From contig NZ_PEBF01000001.1 in NCBI RefSeq assembly GCF_002742625.1, positions 3,224,001 through 3,288,000 of the forward strand: 64,000 bases of DNA. Reading direction: 5' to 3'. Shown here piece after piece: positions 46,144-55,869 of this stretch. The position numbers and the translations under genes are program-made. Source of the DNA: Caulobacter sp. FWC2. GTDB lineage: Bacteria > Pseudomonadota > Alphaproteobacteria > Caulobacterales > Caulobacteraceae. Under the pieces are notes generated by a model. It did no database searches, had not been told where the DNA came from, and saw only the letters and a list, made by a program, of their open reading frames with translations. Position 1 is the first letter of the stretch, and every line of letters starts with the position of its first letter.

Positions 46144-49080
46144 CTAGAAGCGCAGTCGCGCGCCCATGAAGTAGCGCCGGCCCAGCGTGTCGAAGAGCGA
46201 CACGTCGGTATTGGCGTCGCCGACCAGGGTGGTGCCCAGGATCGGCGGCTGCTTGTCGAGCAGGTTGTTGACCCCGCCGAACAGGCTGACCTGCTTGGTC
46301 ACGTTCACGGCGAACGAGCCATCGACGTACCAGGTGGGATCGACCGTCTTCACGACGTTGGTCGCGGTCGGGTACAGTTCCAGCTCGCCGATCATCCGGG
46401 CCGCCAGGCGCAGGGTGACGTCGCCGCTGGTGTAGTTGGCGCTGACGTTCAGCTTGAAGTCCGGCGTGATGAAGCCGCCGGTGCCGCTGGAGCAGCCCGC
46501 GCCGTAGAAGCCGGCGCAGTCCTGCGGCTTCTGGTTCACCAGCACCTGGGTCGAGCGTTCGAGCAGCCAGCTGGCCACCGCGGTCAGCGACAGGTTGGCC
46601 GGCCCGCCCAGTTCCAGCATCGACGGCAGCGGCAGCTTGTAGTCCACCTGGGCGTCGACGCCGCGAACCTTCAGCTGGCCGATATTGCTGTTGCTGGTGC
46701 GGACGAAGTCGATCTGGCCGCTGGGGAGGCGCCTGACCGCCTGGCAGGTAACGCTGCTGAGATTGAGATTGGTGAAGCAGTCGTTCAGCGTCTGCTGGGC
46801 GTTGATCGTCGTGATCGCGTTCTTCACCTCGACGTTGAAGTAGTCGACCGTGATGTTCAGGCGCGGGATGATCGGCGGCGAGATGACGGCGCCGATCGTG
46901 AAGGTGCTGGACTTCTCCTCGGTCAGGTTCGGGTTGCCGCCGCTTTCCTGGGTGAGGCCCAGGGTGGCCTGGGTGAAGGTCTCGATGTCGGCGGCCGGCA
47001 CGCCCTGGGCGATGCAGAGCTGCTTCTGGGCGGCTGTGGGCTTCTGCGCCGTGGCGCAGGGATCGGCGCCGCCGGTGAAGCCTTGCGCCCGCGCCGAATA
47101 GAGTTCGGAGATGTTGGGCGCGCGGATGGCGCGGTTATAGGCGCCGCGGAACCGGACCCAGTCGATCGGCGCATACTCGCCGCCGGCCTTCCAGGCGAAG
47201 ACGCCGCCGATCGAGGAATAGTCCGAGTAGCGGGCCGCGCCCTCGACGGCCAGGGTCTTGACGAACGGCAGGTCGGCCAGGAGCGGCACGCGCAGTTCGC
47301 CGAAGACTTCCTTGACGTCGAACGAACCCTTCAGGGCGTTCGAGGACGCCGCGCCGTATTCGCCGTTCAGGTCGAAGGCGCTGGGGGACGAGGCGTACTG
47401 ATCCTTGCGGTATTCGGCGCCGACCGCCATGGCGACGGGACCTGCCGGCAGGGTGAACAGCGAGCCGCTCAGCGAACCGCCGCCGACCTGACGCTCGAAG
47501 ATGTCGTGGGCGTCGCGGTCGGGGGTCAGGAACTTGCCGGCCGCCTGACTGATGGAGGACAGGCCGAAGATCGACACCGGAACGCAGCCTTGCGCGCCGC
47601 TGCGGCAGACCACCTGGCCGGCCGAATTGACGATGGCGTCCAGGCCCTGGCTCAGGCGCGTCTGGTTGATCGTGCCTTCGTTGTGGGTGTCCGTGCGGTT
47701 GCGCATGTACTGGTAGAAGGCGTCCCAGCGCCAGTTGTGGTCCAGGACGTCGAAGTCGCCGCGCAGGCCGGTGGTGATCTCGTAGGACTGGCGCTCGTAG
47801 AACGAGTTGCGGGTGCCGAGTTCATCGGCGCGCCGGCCGCCCCCGACCACCGAGGCGGTGCCGGTGCGGTTCGGATCGAAGATCGCGGCGTTGCTGACGA
47901 AGAACTGCCGCAGCGCCGGCGTCAGGGCGGCGTTGGTGGCGTAGTTGGGCACCAGCAAGGTCGAGGACGCCGCGCCCGGCGTCACCGGCGTGAACGAGTC
48001 CGGCGCCAGGACCGAGTTGTTGCGCGAGTTGACGAAGAACGCCTCGGCATAGGCCGTGACGTGGTCAGTCAGGTTGTAGTGGCTGATGGTCGAGACGTTG
48101 TAGCGCTCCAGCGGCCGTTGCAGCAGGTTGAACGGCGCATAGTTGTAGGTGTCTTCAGGCTGGCAGTACGGAAGCACCACGCCGTTGGCGCCGAAGCGGA
48201 TGCCGGTGACCGAGGTGCAGGTCCCGCTGGGCGTCAGGTTGACGCCGACCAGCTGGGCGCGCTGGCTGGCGCTGAGCGGCACACGCGTGCCAGGGATGCT
48301 GCCCGATCCCGAATAGACCAGGGCGCCATTCACCTCGCCCAGCGGGACCTTGGAGAAGTCGCGGTCGTTCTGGGTGATCGGGTCCTGCTTGGTGTAGGAC
48401 AGCGACATGGCGACATTGCCGCGCCCGCCGTCCAGGTTTGCGCCCATGGTCAGGTCCAGCTTCTTGGACTTGGCGTCCCCGCGGTCGGTGACCCCGTACT
48501 GGCCCGAGGCCTCGAAGCCCTGGAAATTGTCCTTCAGGATAAAGTTGACCGCGCCGGCGATGGCGTCCGAGCCATAGACCGCCGAGGCGCCGCCGGTGAT
48601 GATCTCGGTGCGCTTGATCAGCGTGTCCGGGATGCTGGCCAGGTCGACGTCCGCCGCCGAGTTCGCCGGGATGAACCGTCGGCCATTGACCAGCACCAGG
48701 GTCCGGGTCGAACCCAGGCCGCGAAGATTGGCGGTCAGCACGCCCGAGCCGCCGCCGTTGTTGACGGTGGAGGTGTTGCCCGAGGCCAGCTGCGGAAACT
48801 GGTTCAGGGTCTTTTCGAGCGTGACGTTGCCCGACTGCTTGATCTCCATCTCGCCGACCACCGTGGTCGGGCTGGGCGCCGTCAGGTCGGTTCGCACCAG
48901 GCGAGACCCGGTGACGATGATCTCCTCGACCGTCGCGGGCGCTTCGGCCTGGGGCGCTGTCTGGGCCAGCGCGGGCGCGCCGATCGCCAGACACCCGCCG
49001 ATCATGCTGGAACATAGAACGATAGAGCGAAGATTTTTCCGAGACACGCCCGTATTCTGATCACCACTTCTCATGCTCAT
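46144..49080 (-). CDS. TonB-dependent receptor, first gene of the peptide/arabinose operon
   Basis: 978 residues. Signal peptide ending near APALAQ (about residue 40), TonB-box-like EEIIVTGSRL, plug ('LRGLGSTRTLVLVNGRRFIPANSAADVDLASIPDTLIKRTEIITGGASAVYGSDAIAGAVNFI') and a long barrel ending ...RRYFMGARLRF. This is the large oligosaccharide/peptide receptor class. GGGGG is close before ATG 49080; ATG 49074 is better spaced and may be the real start. An 8-5-8 palindrome sits 171 bp upstream. With peptidases and an arabinofuranosidase downstream, a glycopeptide ligand is likely (inference). Confidence 0.92.
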   Translation of the reverse strand: MSMRSGDQNTGVSRKNLRSIVLCSSMIGGCLAIGAPALAQTAPQAEAPATVEEIIVTGSRLVRTDLTAPSPTTVVGEMEIKQSGNVTLEKTLNQFPQLASGNTSTVNNGGGSGVLTANLRGLGSTRTLVLVNGRRFIPANSAADVDLASIPDTLIKRTEIITGGASAVYGSDAIAGAVNFILKDNFQGFEASGQYGVTDRGDAKSKKLDLTMGANLDGGRGNVAMSLSYTKQDPITQNDRDFSKVPLGEVNGALVYSGSGSIPGTRVPLSASQRAQLVGVNLTPSGTCTSVTGIRFGANGVVLPYCQPEDTYNYAPFNLLQRPLERYNVSTISHYNLTDHVTAYAEAFFVNSRNNSVLAPDSFTPVTPGAASSTLLVPNYATNAALTPALRQFFVSNAAIFDPNRTGTASVVGGGRRADELGTRNSFYERQSYEITTGLRGDFDVLDHNWRWDAFYQYMRNRTDTHNEGTINQTRLSQGLDAIVNSAGQVVCRSGAQGCVPVSIFGLSSISQAAGKFLTPDRDAHDIFERQVGGGSLSGSLFTLPAGPVAMAVGAEYRKDQYASSPSAFDLNGEYGAASSNALKGSFDVKEVFGELRVPLLADLPFVKTLAVEGAARYSDYSSIGGVFAWKAGGEYAPIDWVRFRGAYNRAIRAPNISELYSARAQGFTGGADPCATAQKPTAAQKQLCIAQGVPAADIETFTQATLGLTQESGGNPNLTEEKSSTFTIGAVISPPIIPRLNITVDYFNVEVKNAITTINAQQTLNDCFTNLNLSSVTCQAVRRLPSGQIDFVRTSNSNIGQLKVRGVDAQVDYKLPLPSMLELGGPANLSLTAVASWLLERSTQVLVNQKPQDCAGFYGAGCSSGTGGFITPDFKLNVSANYTSGDVTLRLAARMIGELELYPTATNVVKTVDPTWYVDGSFAVNVTKQVSLFGGVNNLLDKQPPILGTTLVGDANTDVSLFDTLGRRYFMGARLRF

Positions 49081-49250
49081 CCCCCAATTCTGATCGATGT
49101 CGTAGGTATTTCCGGACCGTTAGTTCTCACTACGTGATGCAACGACGCCCCCAGGTTCCGCCATTCGGACATGCGAGAGCGCTCGATACTCGTCACTCGA
49201 AGACAAGCACCGTCTAAGACGGGTTCAGGGCGGGAAACGACCCGACCGAT

Positions 49251-49271
49251 TACCGTATACAGAATACGGTA
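49251..49271. promoter_or_regulatory. Perfect 8-5-8 operator upstream of the TonB receptor operon
   Basis: TACCGTAT and ATACGGTA form an exact inverted repeat around ACAGA. It is the strongest member of the CGTAT-N5-ATACG set and is placed to control the seven-gene operon. Likely bound by the GntR at 30633. Confidence 0.72.
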
Positions 49272-49572
49272 TATTGGATCAGAAAATGGTCAAGCCCGTG
49301 TTTCCGATTTGTGAAGGGTCGGAAGTCCGGGGGGCGACTTGCCGCTCTATTGGTCAGGCCGCGCTCATGAACCGGCCTTCCCCCGCCTCCTCTTCTGGCA
49401 ATGGAGGCCGACGAAAGTTGATGTTGCGGGACTTGCTTGGAGGCCATGCGGCCAACGCGCCGAGGCCGCCGGTCGCGGCGTGCTCAGCCGGAACGCGTTG
49501 AGCGGACATCCCGTGGACGTCGGCTGGACGGTTGGCACTCCACGCCTCCCCAGACGCCGGTATTTATAATAA

Positions 49573-49587
49573 CGTATACCTTATGAA
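49573..49587. promoter_or_regulatory. CGTATAC operator copy before the NTF2-like gene
   Basis: CGTAT-ACCTT-ATGAA keeps the left half and the central GTATAC but not the right half. It is almost identical to the copy at 51265-51279 (CGTAT-ACGTT-ATGAA), so the two probably bind the same protein. Confidence 0.5.
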
Positions 49588-49616
49588 CAGCGTCGCAAAC
49601 AGGGAGTTCGTCGCGC

Positions 49617-50123
49617 ATGGCCGGATCGATTGAAGGCGCCAGTCGGCGCGGCCTGGCGGCGCTGGCGCTGGCCATGACGGCGGCGCCAACCCTGGCCGCC
49701 GCGTCCGGGAAGTGCGCGCGCGCCCCTGACGAAGCGGCCGACACCGCCGCCATACTCAAGGTCATCGCCGACATGCAGGCGGCGTGGAACCGCGGCGACT
49801 TCGCCGGCTACATGGCCGGCTTTCTCAATCCGGGCGTGGTCTTCGTGTCGAAGGGCCGGTTCCAGAACGGCTGGCAGGGCACGCTGGACCACTATGTCCG
49901 CGACTACGGCGCCTCGGCCGACACGCGCGGCGAAGTTCGGTTCTACGACATCAAGGTCGAGATCCTCGGGCCCGACGCCGCCCAGCTGATCAGCCGCTAT
50001 GAGCTGAACCGGCCCAGGCAGGCCCAGCGGGGGATCAACACCCGGCTGATGCGCAAGGTGGACGGGCGATGGGTGATCGCCCTGAACCACGTCTCGGCCG
50101 AGGAAGCCCCCTCGCCGACCTGA
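49617..50123 (+). CDS. Exported SnoaL/NTF2-like protein (DUF4440 type)
   Basis: 168 residues. An N-terminal hydrophobic stretch with Arg-Arg (SRRGLAALALAMTAAPTLAAA) may be a Tat or Sec signal. The remainder fits the NTF2-like cone fold: 'ILKVIADMQAAWNRGDFAGYMAGFLNPGVVFVSKGRFQNGWQGTLDHYVRDYG' and 'GINTRLMRKVDGRWVIALNHVS'. Such proteins often bind small ligands or act as simple enzymes; no activity is assigned. It converges on the alpha/beta hydrolase gene (3 bp between stops) and has its own copy of the shared operator, so it is probably co-regulated with the peptide locus. Confidence 0.75.
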   Translation: MAGSIEGASRRGLAALALAMTAAPTLAAASGKCARAPDEAADTAAILKVIADMQAAWNRGDFAGYMAGFLNPGVVFVSKGRFQNGWQGTLDHYVRDYGASADTRGEVRFYDIKVEILGPDAAQLISRYELNRPRQAQRGINTRLMRKVDGRWVIALNHVSAEEAPSPT

Positions 50124-50126
50124 TCC

Positions 50127-51227
50127 TTACGGCTTCTCGGAGCGGGCCAGCAGCTCGATCAGATCCTGCTTCCAGAACTTGGCCCAGGTGTGGGTGCCGT
50201 GGCCGCGCGTGTCGGGCGTGGCCTGGATCAGGATGAACTTGCCGTTCTTCAGCCGCTTGGCCGCCGGCTCGGCGATGCCCAGGCTGGGCGGGTTGATGAA
50301 GTCGTCGCTGGAGTTCACCCAGGTCATGGGCGCGGTGATCTTCTCCAGGTCCGCCGACGGGTCATAGTCGCTCGACGCGGCCAGCTGGTAGAGCATGTCG
50401 TTGGCGTCTCGCGTGGGCAGGTCCTTGGCGAAGCGATCCTCGAAGAAGGCGTCGGCCGCGTCGCGGGTAGGCGCCTGCTGTTGCCAGGCCGGCGGGGCCG
50501 AGCCGGCCACGATCATCAGATTGACCGCGCCGCGCAGCCCCAGCACCGGCTGCTGGTCGTAGTCGCCGCCGCGCCAGGCCGGGTCGGCCTTGATCGACTC
50601 CATCGCCGCCTTGCGCCAGACCCGGTTCAGGCCGGCGATCTGCACCGGCAGGCAGGCCATCGGCATGATGGCTTTCGAGAATCCAGGATGCAGCTCACCC
50701 CACATGAAGCCGTGCATGCAGCCCATCGACGTGCCCATCAGCAGGCGCAGGCGGTCGACCTTCAGGCCGTCGACCAGCAGCAGTCGCTGGGCCTCGACCA
50801 TGTCGGCATAGCCGTAGTGCGGGAACTTGGCGCGTAGGCCGTTGCTGGGCTTGGACGAGCCGCCATGGCCGATGCCGTCCGGCAGAATGATGTAGTAGCG
50901 GGTGATATCCAGCGGCTGGCCCGGGCCGTACAGCTCGTCGGCGAACTGCGGCTGCAGGAACTGCGCGCCCGTGCCGCCGGTGCCATGCAGCACCATCACC
51001 GCATTGGTCACATGGCCTTGCGCATCACGCTTGGGCTGGCCCAGCGTGCGGTAGTGCAGCTTCAGGCTGGGCAGGGTCTCGCCGGACTTGAAGGCGAAGT
51101 TCGAGACGACATAGTCACCCTGTACGACCTGCTGTTCATAGGGCGTCGCCGCCTGGGCCGGGCCGCCCATCGCCAGGATCGGAGTCGCCAGAAAGAGCGC
51201 GCTGATCGCGGCGGCCAGGATCCTCAT
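50127..51227 (-). CDS. Secreted alpha/beta hydrolase, MetX-like
   Basis: 366 residues with signal peptide (MRILAAAISALFLATPILAMGGPAQA). Fold and motifs of the homoserine acetyltransferase-like branch: 'VMVLHGTGGTGAQFL' oxyanion region, nucleophile S167 in LMGTSMGCMHG, acid in 'NSSDDFINPP', and His in GHGTHTW. Export makes a role in methionine synthesis unlikely; an esterase or amidase acting on the imported substrate is more plausible. The ATG at 51227 follows GAGGGGAG. Operator copy at 51265-51279, 38 bp upstream. Confidence 0.85.
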   Translation of the reverse strand: MRILAAAISALFLATPILAMGGPAQAATPYEQQVVQGDYVVSNFAFKSGETLPSLKLHYRTLGQPKRDAQGHVTNAVMVLHGTGGTGAQFLQPQFADELYGPGQPLDITRYYIILPDGIGHGGSSKPSNGLRAKFPHYGYADMVEAQRLLLVDGLKVDRLRLLMGTSMGCMHGFMWGELHPGFSKAIMPMACLPVQIAGLNRVWRKAAMESIKADPAWRGGDYDQQPVLGLRGAVNLMIVAGSAPPAWQQQAPTRDAADAFFEDRFAKDLPTRDANDMLYQLAASSDYDPSADLEKITAPMTWVNSSDDFINPPSLGIAEPAAKRLKNGKFILIQATPDTRGHGTHTWAKFWKQDLIELLARSEKP

Positions 51228-51264
51228 GCGTTTCTCCCCTCGAGCGGTCTGCGCTCGCATTGAT

Positions 51265-51279
51265 CGTATACGTTATGAA
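51265..51279. promoter_or_regulatory. CGTATACG operator copy before the alpha/beta hydrolase
   Basis: CGTAT-ACGTT-ATGAA, containing the 8-bp palindrome CGTATACG. Fifth member of the shared set and the outermost one, which marks the likely right edge of the hydroxyproline/peptide regulon. Confidence 0.55.
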
Positions 51280-51334
51280 TTTTGACAAGGTCCAGATCCG
51301 AGACCGTTAAAGCCAAGCTTCTGCGATGTCGGAA

Positions 51335-51359
51335 GGAACCTTCACCGCCTTGCGCCGTT
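51335..51359 (+). promoter_or_regulatory. EcfG/SigT-type general stress promoter
   Basis: GGAAC (51335-51339), 16-bp spacer, CGTT (51356-51359): the consensus of alphaproteobacterial general-stress sigma factors. It is 240 bp before the hybrid kinase start and reads toward it. The rest of 51228-51600 holds no gene. Confidence 0.7.
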
Positions 51360-51600
51360 AGAGGCTCGCGTTCAGGGGCGCGCGGTCGGGGATATCCAGT
51401 GAGTTTCAAGCGTATCAGGCAGCTTCGCGTCGGCAGGCGGATCCTCCGCGCGCGCCCGCATGGCGACGGCCGCCGGCTCGACGACGCAGCACCGCCCCTG
51501 CCCGTCCCCCGCGCCTGCTGACCCCCCTGAGCCCGCCGATCCCCGCATCCTTCGTCCCCTTGGGCGGACCCTGCCGAACCTTTCCGACGTCGAGAACCGC

Positions 51601-54600
51601 ATGTCCCTGATCGAACCGCGCAAAATCTCCGCGCCCAGCACGAGAACGGAGCTGTGGTCCGCGCTTGGCATGGCTTTGGCCCTGGCCTTCTTCCTGATCA
51701 GCGGCACGATCGCCTATCGCAACATCCAGATGCTGCGGACCAACAGCGAGAAGATCTGGCACACCCATGAGGTGCTGATCGCGCTGGACGACCTGCTGTC
51801 CACCACCCAGGACGCCGAGACCGGTCAGCGCGGTTACCTATTGACGGGCAACGACCGCTATCTGGAACCCTATCAGCGGGCGGTGACCGACGTCGCCACG
51901 CGCACCGAGGCGCTGGGCTCGCTGACCACGGACAATCCTGTTCAGCAGGCCAACCACGTCCAGCTCAAGCGCCACCTCGACGCCAAGCTGGCGGAGCTTG
52001 CTGAAACCGTGGCCCTGCGACGGACACAGAGCGCGGCCGCCGCGCTCGCCGTCGTCACCACCGACCGTGGCAAGGTCGAGATGGACGCCATCCGCCAGCA
52101 GATCAACGTCATGCGCGCCGAGGAAAACCGCCTGCGCGATATCCGGCTGGCCGAGATGGCCGTCGCCCACAGCACCGCCACGGTCAGCAGCGTCCTGTCG
52201 GCCGTGTTGGGCGCGGCTCTGACCTTCGCCGTCTTCGCCCTGATCCGCCGCAGCAGCCAGGCCCGCGCCCGCCAGCAATGGCTGCAGGCCGGCCAGGTCG
52301 GCCTCTCGGAAGCGATGATGGGCGACAAGACGGTCGAGGAGCTGGGCGACGCCATCCTGCGCTTCCTCTCGCAATATCTCGGCTTCCAGGCCGGCGCGCT
52401 GTTCAAGGGCGAGAACGGTCGCTTCTACCGCGCCGCGGCCCTGGGCATTCCGGCCGACGCCGACACGCCGCTGCGCTTCGATCTCAAGGAGGGCCTGCTG
52501 GGCAAGGTGGCCGCCGAGGGCGCGTCGACCATCGTCCGCGATGTGCCCGACGGCTACCTGACCATCGGCTCGGCCCTCGGCCACGACAAGCCCAAGCATC
52601 TGGTGCTTGTGCCCACCTATGCCGACGACATCGTCAACGCCGTCATCGAGCTGGGCTTCCTGCACGCGGTCGATGACAAGGTTCTGGAACTGCTGGACCA
52701 GGCCTCGACCTCGATCGGGGTCTCGCTGCGCTCGGCACGCTACCGCACGCAGCTGCAGAACGTCCTGGAGGAAACCCAGCGCCAAGCCGAAGAGCTGCAG
52801 GTCCAGAGCGAGGAGCTGCGCGTCTCCAACGAGGAGCTGGAGGAACAGGGCCGCGCCCTGAAGGAGTCGCAGACCCGCCTCGAGCAGCAGCAGGCCGAGC
52901 TGGAGCAGACCAACAGCCAACTGGAGGAACAGGCCCAGACCCTGGAAAACCAGCGCGACGAGCTGGAGCGCACCGGCGCGGCCGTCCAGCTGAAAGCCCG
53001 CGAACTGGCCCAGGCCAGCCAGTACAAGTCCGACTTCCTGGCCAACATGTCCCACGAGCTGCGCACGCCGCTCAACTCGCTGCTGATCCTGTCGAAGCTG
53101 CTGGGCGACAACCCGACCGGCAACCTCTCGGCCGAGCAGATCAAGTTCGCCCAGACGATCGAGTCGTCGGGCAACGACCTGCTGACCCTGATCAACGACA
53201 TCCTCGACCTGTCGAAGATCGAGGCCGGCCATATCGAGGTGCGCCCCGAAAGCCTGCCGCTTCAGCGGCTGACCGGCGACCTGAGGTCGGTGTTCCAGCC
53301 CGTCGCCGACGAGCGGAAGCTGGGCTTCCACATCAAGATCGCCGACGACGTTCCCACCCAGCTGGAAACAGATCGCCAGCGCCTGGAGCAGGTGCTCAAG
53401 AACCTGCTATCGAACGCCTTCAAGTTCACTCAGGCTGGCGACGTGACGCTGAACGTCACCACGGTCGGCGACGACCAGATCGCCTTCGCGGTCACCGACA
53501 CCGGCATCGGCATCGCGCCCGAGCAGAGGGACAGCATCTTCGAGGCCTTCCGCCAGGCCGACGGCACCATCAGCCGCAAGTACGGCGGCACGGGCCTGGG
53601 CCTGTCGATCAGCCGAGAGCTGTCGCGCCTGCTGGGCGGCAAGATCGCGCTGGACAGTACGCCGGGCGTCGGCAGCACCTTCACCGTCACCATCCCCCAC
53701 ACCTATGATCCGGGCCGGGTGGCTCCGCGTCCCGAGCCGTCCGCGGCCCTCGCGCCCGCGCCCGCGCCGGCCAGCGCGCCGATCCGCGCTCGCCCCGCCG
53801 CGCCGATCACCCGCACGATCGAGGACGACCGCGACCACCTGGCCAATGGCCGCCGCGTGCTGCTGGTCATCGAGGACGACGACAAGTTCGCCGGCATCGT
53901 CCGCGACCTGTCGCGTGAACTGGGCTTCCAGTGCCTGGTCGCCGGGACCGCCGAGGACGCCCTGAAACTGGCCCGCCATTTCAAGCCCAGCGCCGTGGTG
54001 CTGGACGTCGGCCTGCCCGACGAGTCCGGCCTGATGGTGCTGGACCGCCTCAAGCGCGACGACGCCACGCGGCACATCCCGATCCACGTCATTTCGGGCG
54101 CCGACCACAGCCAGACCGCCCTGTCGCTGGGCGCGATCGGCTACATGGTCAAGCCCGTCAAGCGCGACGACCTGGCCCAGGTGCTGACCAACCTGCAATC
54201 CAAGCTGGCCAGCACGGTGCGCCGCGTGCTGATCGTGGAGGACGACGACGTGCAGCGCGACGCGGTCGGCAAGCTGCTGTCCTCGGGCGATGTCGAGACC
54301 GTCGGCGTCGGCACCGCCGCCGAGTGCCTGGAAGCTCTCCAGACCCAGACCTTCGACTGCATGGTGCTGGACCTGTCGCTGCCGGACGCCTCGGGCTTCA
54401 GCCTGCTGGAGACGCTGAGCCAGGACGGCGATCACGCCTTCCCGCCGGTCATCGTCTATACCGGCCACGACCTGTCGGCCGACGACGAGCAGCGCCTGCG
54501 CCGTTATTCCAGCTCGATCATCATCAAGGGCGCCAAGTCGCCAGAGCGCCTGCTGGACGAGGTCTCGCTGTTCCTGCACCAGGTGGTGTCGGAGCTGCCG

Positions 54601-55041
54601 CCCGAACAGCAGAAGATGATCCAGAAGGCCCGCAACCGCGACGCCGTGCTGGAAGGCCGCCGGGTGCTGATCGTCGAGGACGATATCCGCAACGTCTATT
54701 CGCTGACCAATGTGCTGGAGCCCCGCGGGACCGTCGTCGAGATCGCCCGCAATGGCCAGGAAGCCATCGAGGCCCTGGCGCGCTCAGCCGAGGGCGACCC
54801 GGCCAACGCCATCGACCTCGTGCTGATGGACGTGATGATGCCGGTGAAGGATGGCCTGACCGCGACCCGCGAGATCCGCGAGGACCCGCGCTGGGCCAAG
54901 CTGCCGATCCTGATGCTGACCGCCAAGGCCATGCCCGACGACCAGGCGCGCTGCATCGCCGCCGGCGCCAGCGACTACATGGCCAAGCCGATCGACGTGG
55001 ACAAGCTGCTGTCGCTCGTCCGGGTCTGGATGCCGAGGTAG
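51601..55041 (+). CDS. CHASE3-GAF hybrid histidine kinase with three receiver domains
   Basis: 1146 residues. Order: membrane helix (about 18-40), periplasmic CHASE3 sensor (about 41-190, 'TTQDAETGQRGYLLTGNDRYLEPYQRA'), second membrane helix (about 195-217), GAF domain (about 240-385), long Glu/Gln coiled coil (about 385-475), HisKA with H485 in FLANMSHELRTPLNS, HATPase (to about 700, 'GGTGLGLSISRELSRLLGG'), Ala/Pro linker, then receivers with D802, D924 and D1077. I prefer the ATG at 51601; an in-frame ATG at 51460 would add an unlikely Pro-rich leader. First gene of a four-gene signalling unit behind a SigT-type promoter. Confidence 0.9.
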   Translation: MSLIEPRKISAPSTRTELWSALGMALALAFFLISGTIAYRNIQMLRTNSEKIWHTHEVLIALDDLLSTTQDAETGQRGYLLTGNDRYLEPYQRAVTDVATRTEALGSLTTDNPVQQANHVQLKRHLDAKLAELAETVALRRTQSAAAALAVVTTDRGKVEMDAIRQQINVMRAEENRLRDIRLAEMAVAHSTATVSSVLSAVLGAALTFAVFALIRRSSQARARQQWLQAGQVGLSEAMMGDKTVEELGDAILRFLSQYLGFQAGALFKGENGRFYRAAALGIPADADTPLRFDLKEGLLGKVAAEGASTIVRDVPDGYLTIGSALGHDKPKHLVLVPTYADDIVNAVIELGFLHAVDDKVLELLDQASTSIGVSLRSARYRTQLQNVLEETQRQAEELQVQSEELRVSNEELEEQGRALKESQTRLEQQQAELEQTNSQLEEQAQTLENQRDELERTGAAVQLKARELAQASQYKSDFLANMSHELRTPLNSLLILSKLLGDNPTGNLSAEQIKFAQTIESSGNDLLTLINDILDLSKIEAGHIEVRPESLPLQRLTGDLRSVFQPVADERKLGFHIKIADDVPTQLETDRQRLEQVLKNLLSNAFKFTQAGDVTLNVTTVGDDQIAFAVTDTGIGIAPEQRDSIFEAFRQADGTISRKYGGTGLGLSISRELSRLLGGKIALDSTPGVGSTFTVTIPHTYDPGRVAPRPEPSAALAPAPAPASAPIRARPAAPITRTIEDDRDHLANGRRVLLVIEDDDKFAGIVRDLSRELGFQCLVAGTAEDALKLARHFKPSAVVLDVGLPDESGLMVLDRLKRDDATRHIPIHVISGADHSQTALSLGAIGYMVKPVKRDDLAQVLTNLQSKLASTVRRVLIVEDDDVQRDAVGKLLSSGDVETVGVGTAAECLEALQTQTFDCMVLDLSLPDASGFSLLETLSQDGDHAFPPVIVYTGHDLSADDEQRLRRYSSSIIIKGAKSPERLLDEVSLFLHQVVSELPPEQQKMIQKARNRDAVLEGRRVLIVEDDIRNVYSLTNVLEPRGTVVEIARNGQEAIEALARSAEGDPANAIDLVLMDVMMPVKDGLTATREIREDPRWAKLPILMLTAKAMPDDQARCIAAGASDYMAKPIDVDKLLSLVRVWMPR

Positions 55042-55044
55042 CCG

Positions 55045-55869
55045 GTGTCCGACGCGATCGAAGACCTCGAGATCCAGCTGCTGCTGGAGGCGCTGTTCCA
55101 GCGCTACCACTACGACTTTCGCCACTATGCGCGGGCGTCGATCAAGCGTCGCCTGATCCAGGCGCGCCAGCAGCTGGGCTATCCCACCATCTCGGCCATG
55201 CAGGATCGCGTCCTGCATGACGCCTCGGCCCTGCCCCGCCTGCTGGACTTCCTGACGGTCCAGGTCAGCGAGATGTTCCGCGACCCCACCTACTTCAAGG
55301 CTCTGCGCGAGAAAGTGCTGCCGCACCTGCGGACGTACCCCTCGCTGAAGGTCTGGATCGCGGGCAGCAGCACGGGCGAGGAAGTCTATTCGCTGGCCAT
55401 CCTCTTCAAGGAGGAAGGCCTCTACGACCGGACGATCTTCTACGCGACCGACATCAATCCCGAGGCCCTGGCTGCGGCGGAGGCCGGGATCTACGCGATC
55501 GACCGCATCCGCAAGTTCACCGAGAACCACCAGAAGTCCGGCGGCAAGTCCTCGCTGTCGGACTACTACACCGCCGCCTATGGTCGGGCGGTCTTCGACA
55601 AGAGCCTGCGCGACCGGGTGGTGTTCTCCGACCACAGCCTGGTCACCGACGCGGTGTTCGCCGAGATGCATCTGATCTCGTGCCGCAATGTGATGATCTA
55701 TTTCGATCGCCCGCTGCAGGACCGCGCCATCGGCCTGTTCCACGACTCCCTGGCCCGCAAGGGGTTCCTCGGCCTGGGCTCGAAGGAGAGCCTGCGCTTC
55801 TCCAGCCACGCGGGCGCTTTCACCGAGTTCGTGCCGGGCGAGAAGATCTACCAGAGGCGCGAACCATGA
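55045..55869 (+). CDS. CheR-family protein-glutamate methyltransferase
   Basis: 274 residues from a GTG directly after the kinase stop. N-terminal helical CheR domain ('LFQRYHYDFRHYARASIKRRL') and SAM-binding domain ('LKVWIAGSSTGEEVYSLAILFKEEGL', 'IFYATDINPEALAAAEAGIY', 'HLISCRNVMIYFDRPLQD'). It methylates Glu on a signalling partner. There are no chemoreceptors or cheA/W genes here, so this is a chemotaxis-independent CheR. Its last codons overlap cheB (ATGA). Not to be confused with the main chemotaxis operon gene. Confidence 0.92.
   Translation: MSDAIEDLEIQLLLEALFQRYHYDFRHYARASIKRRLIQARQQLGYPTISAMQDRVLHDASALPRLLDFLTVQVSEMFRDPTYFKALREKVLPHLRTYPSLKVWIAGSSTGEEVYSLAILFKEEGLYDRTIFYATDINPEALAAAEAGIYAIDRIRKFTENHQKSGGKSSLSDYYTAAYGRAVFDKSLRDRVVFSDHSLVTDAVFAEMHLISCRNVMIYFDRPLQDRAIGLFHDSLARKGFLGLGSKESLRFSSHAGAFTEFVPGEKIYQRREP

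Larger units (their letters stand above)
49081..49616. promoter_or_regulatory. 536-bp divergent promoter region with two operator copies
   Basis: No gene seen; short frames here have no family features. The best operator in the window is at 49251-49271: a perfect 8-5-8 dyad, TACCGTAT-ACAGA-ATACGGTA. A second, weaker copy CGTAT-ACCTT-ATGAA is at 49573-49587, 30 bp before the start at 49617. The regions around the two sites are AT-rich for this genome (TTTATAATAACGTATACC), as expected for promoters. Confidence 0.7.

Noticed and set aside
49274..49569. Short frames in the divergent receptor promoter
   Set aside because: They overlap the operator, have no start signal and no recognisable domain.
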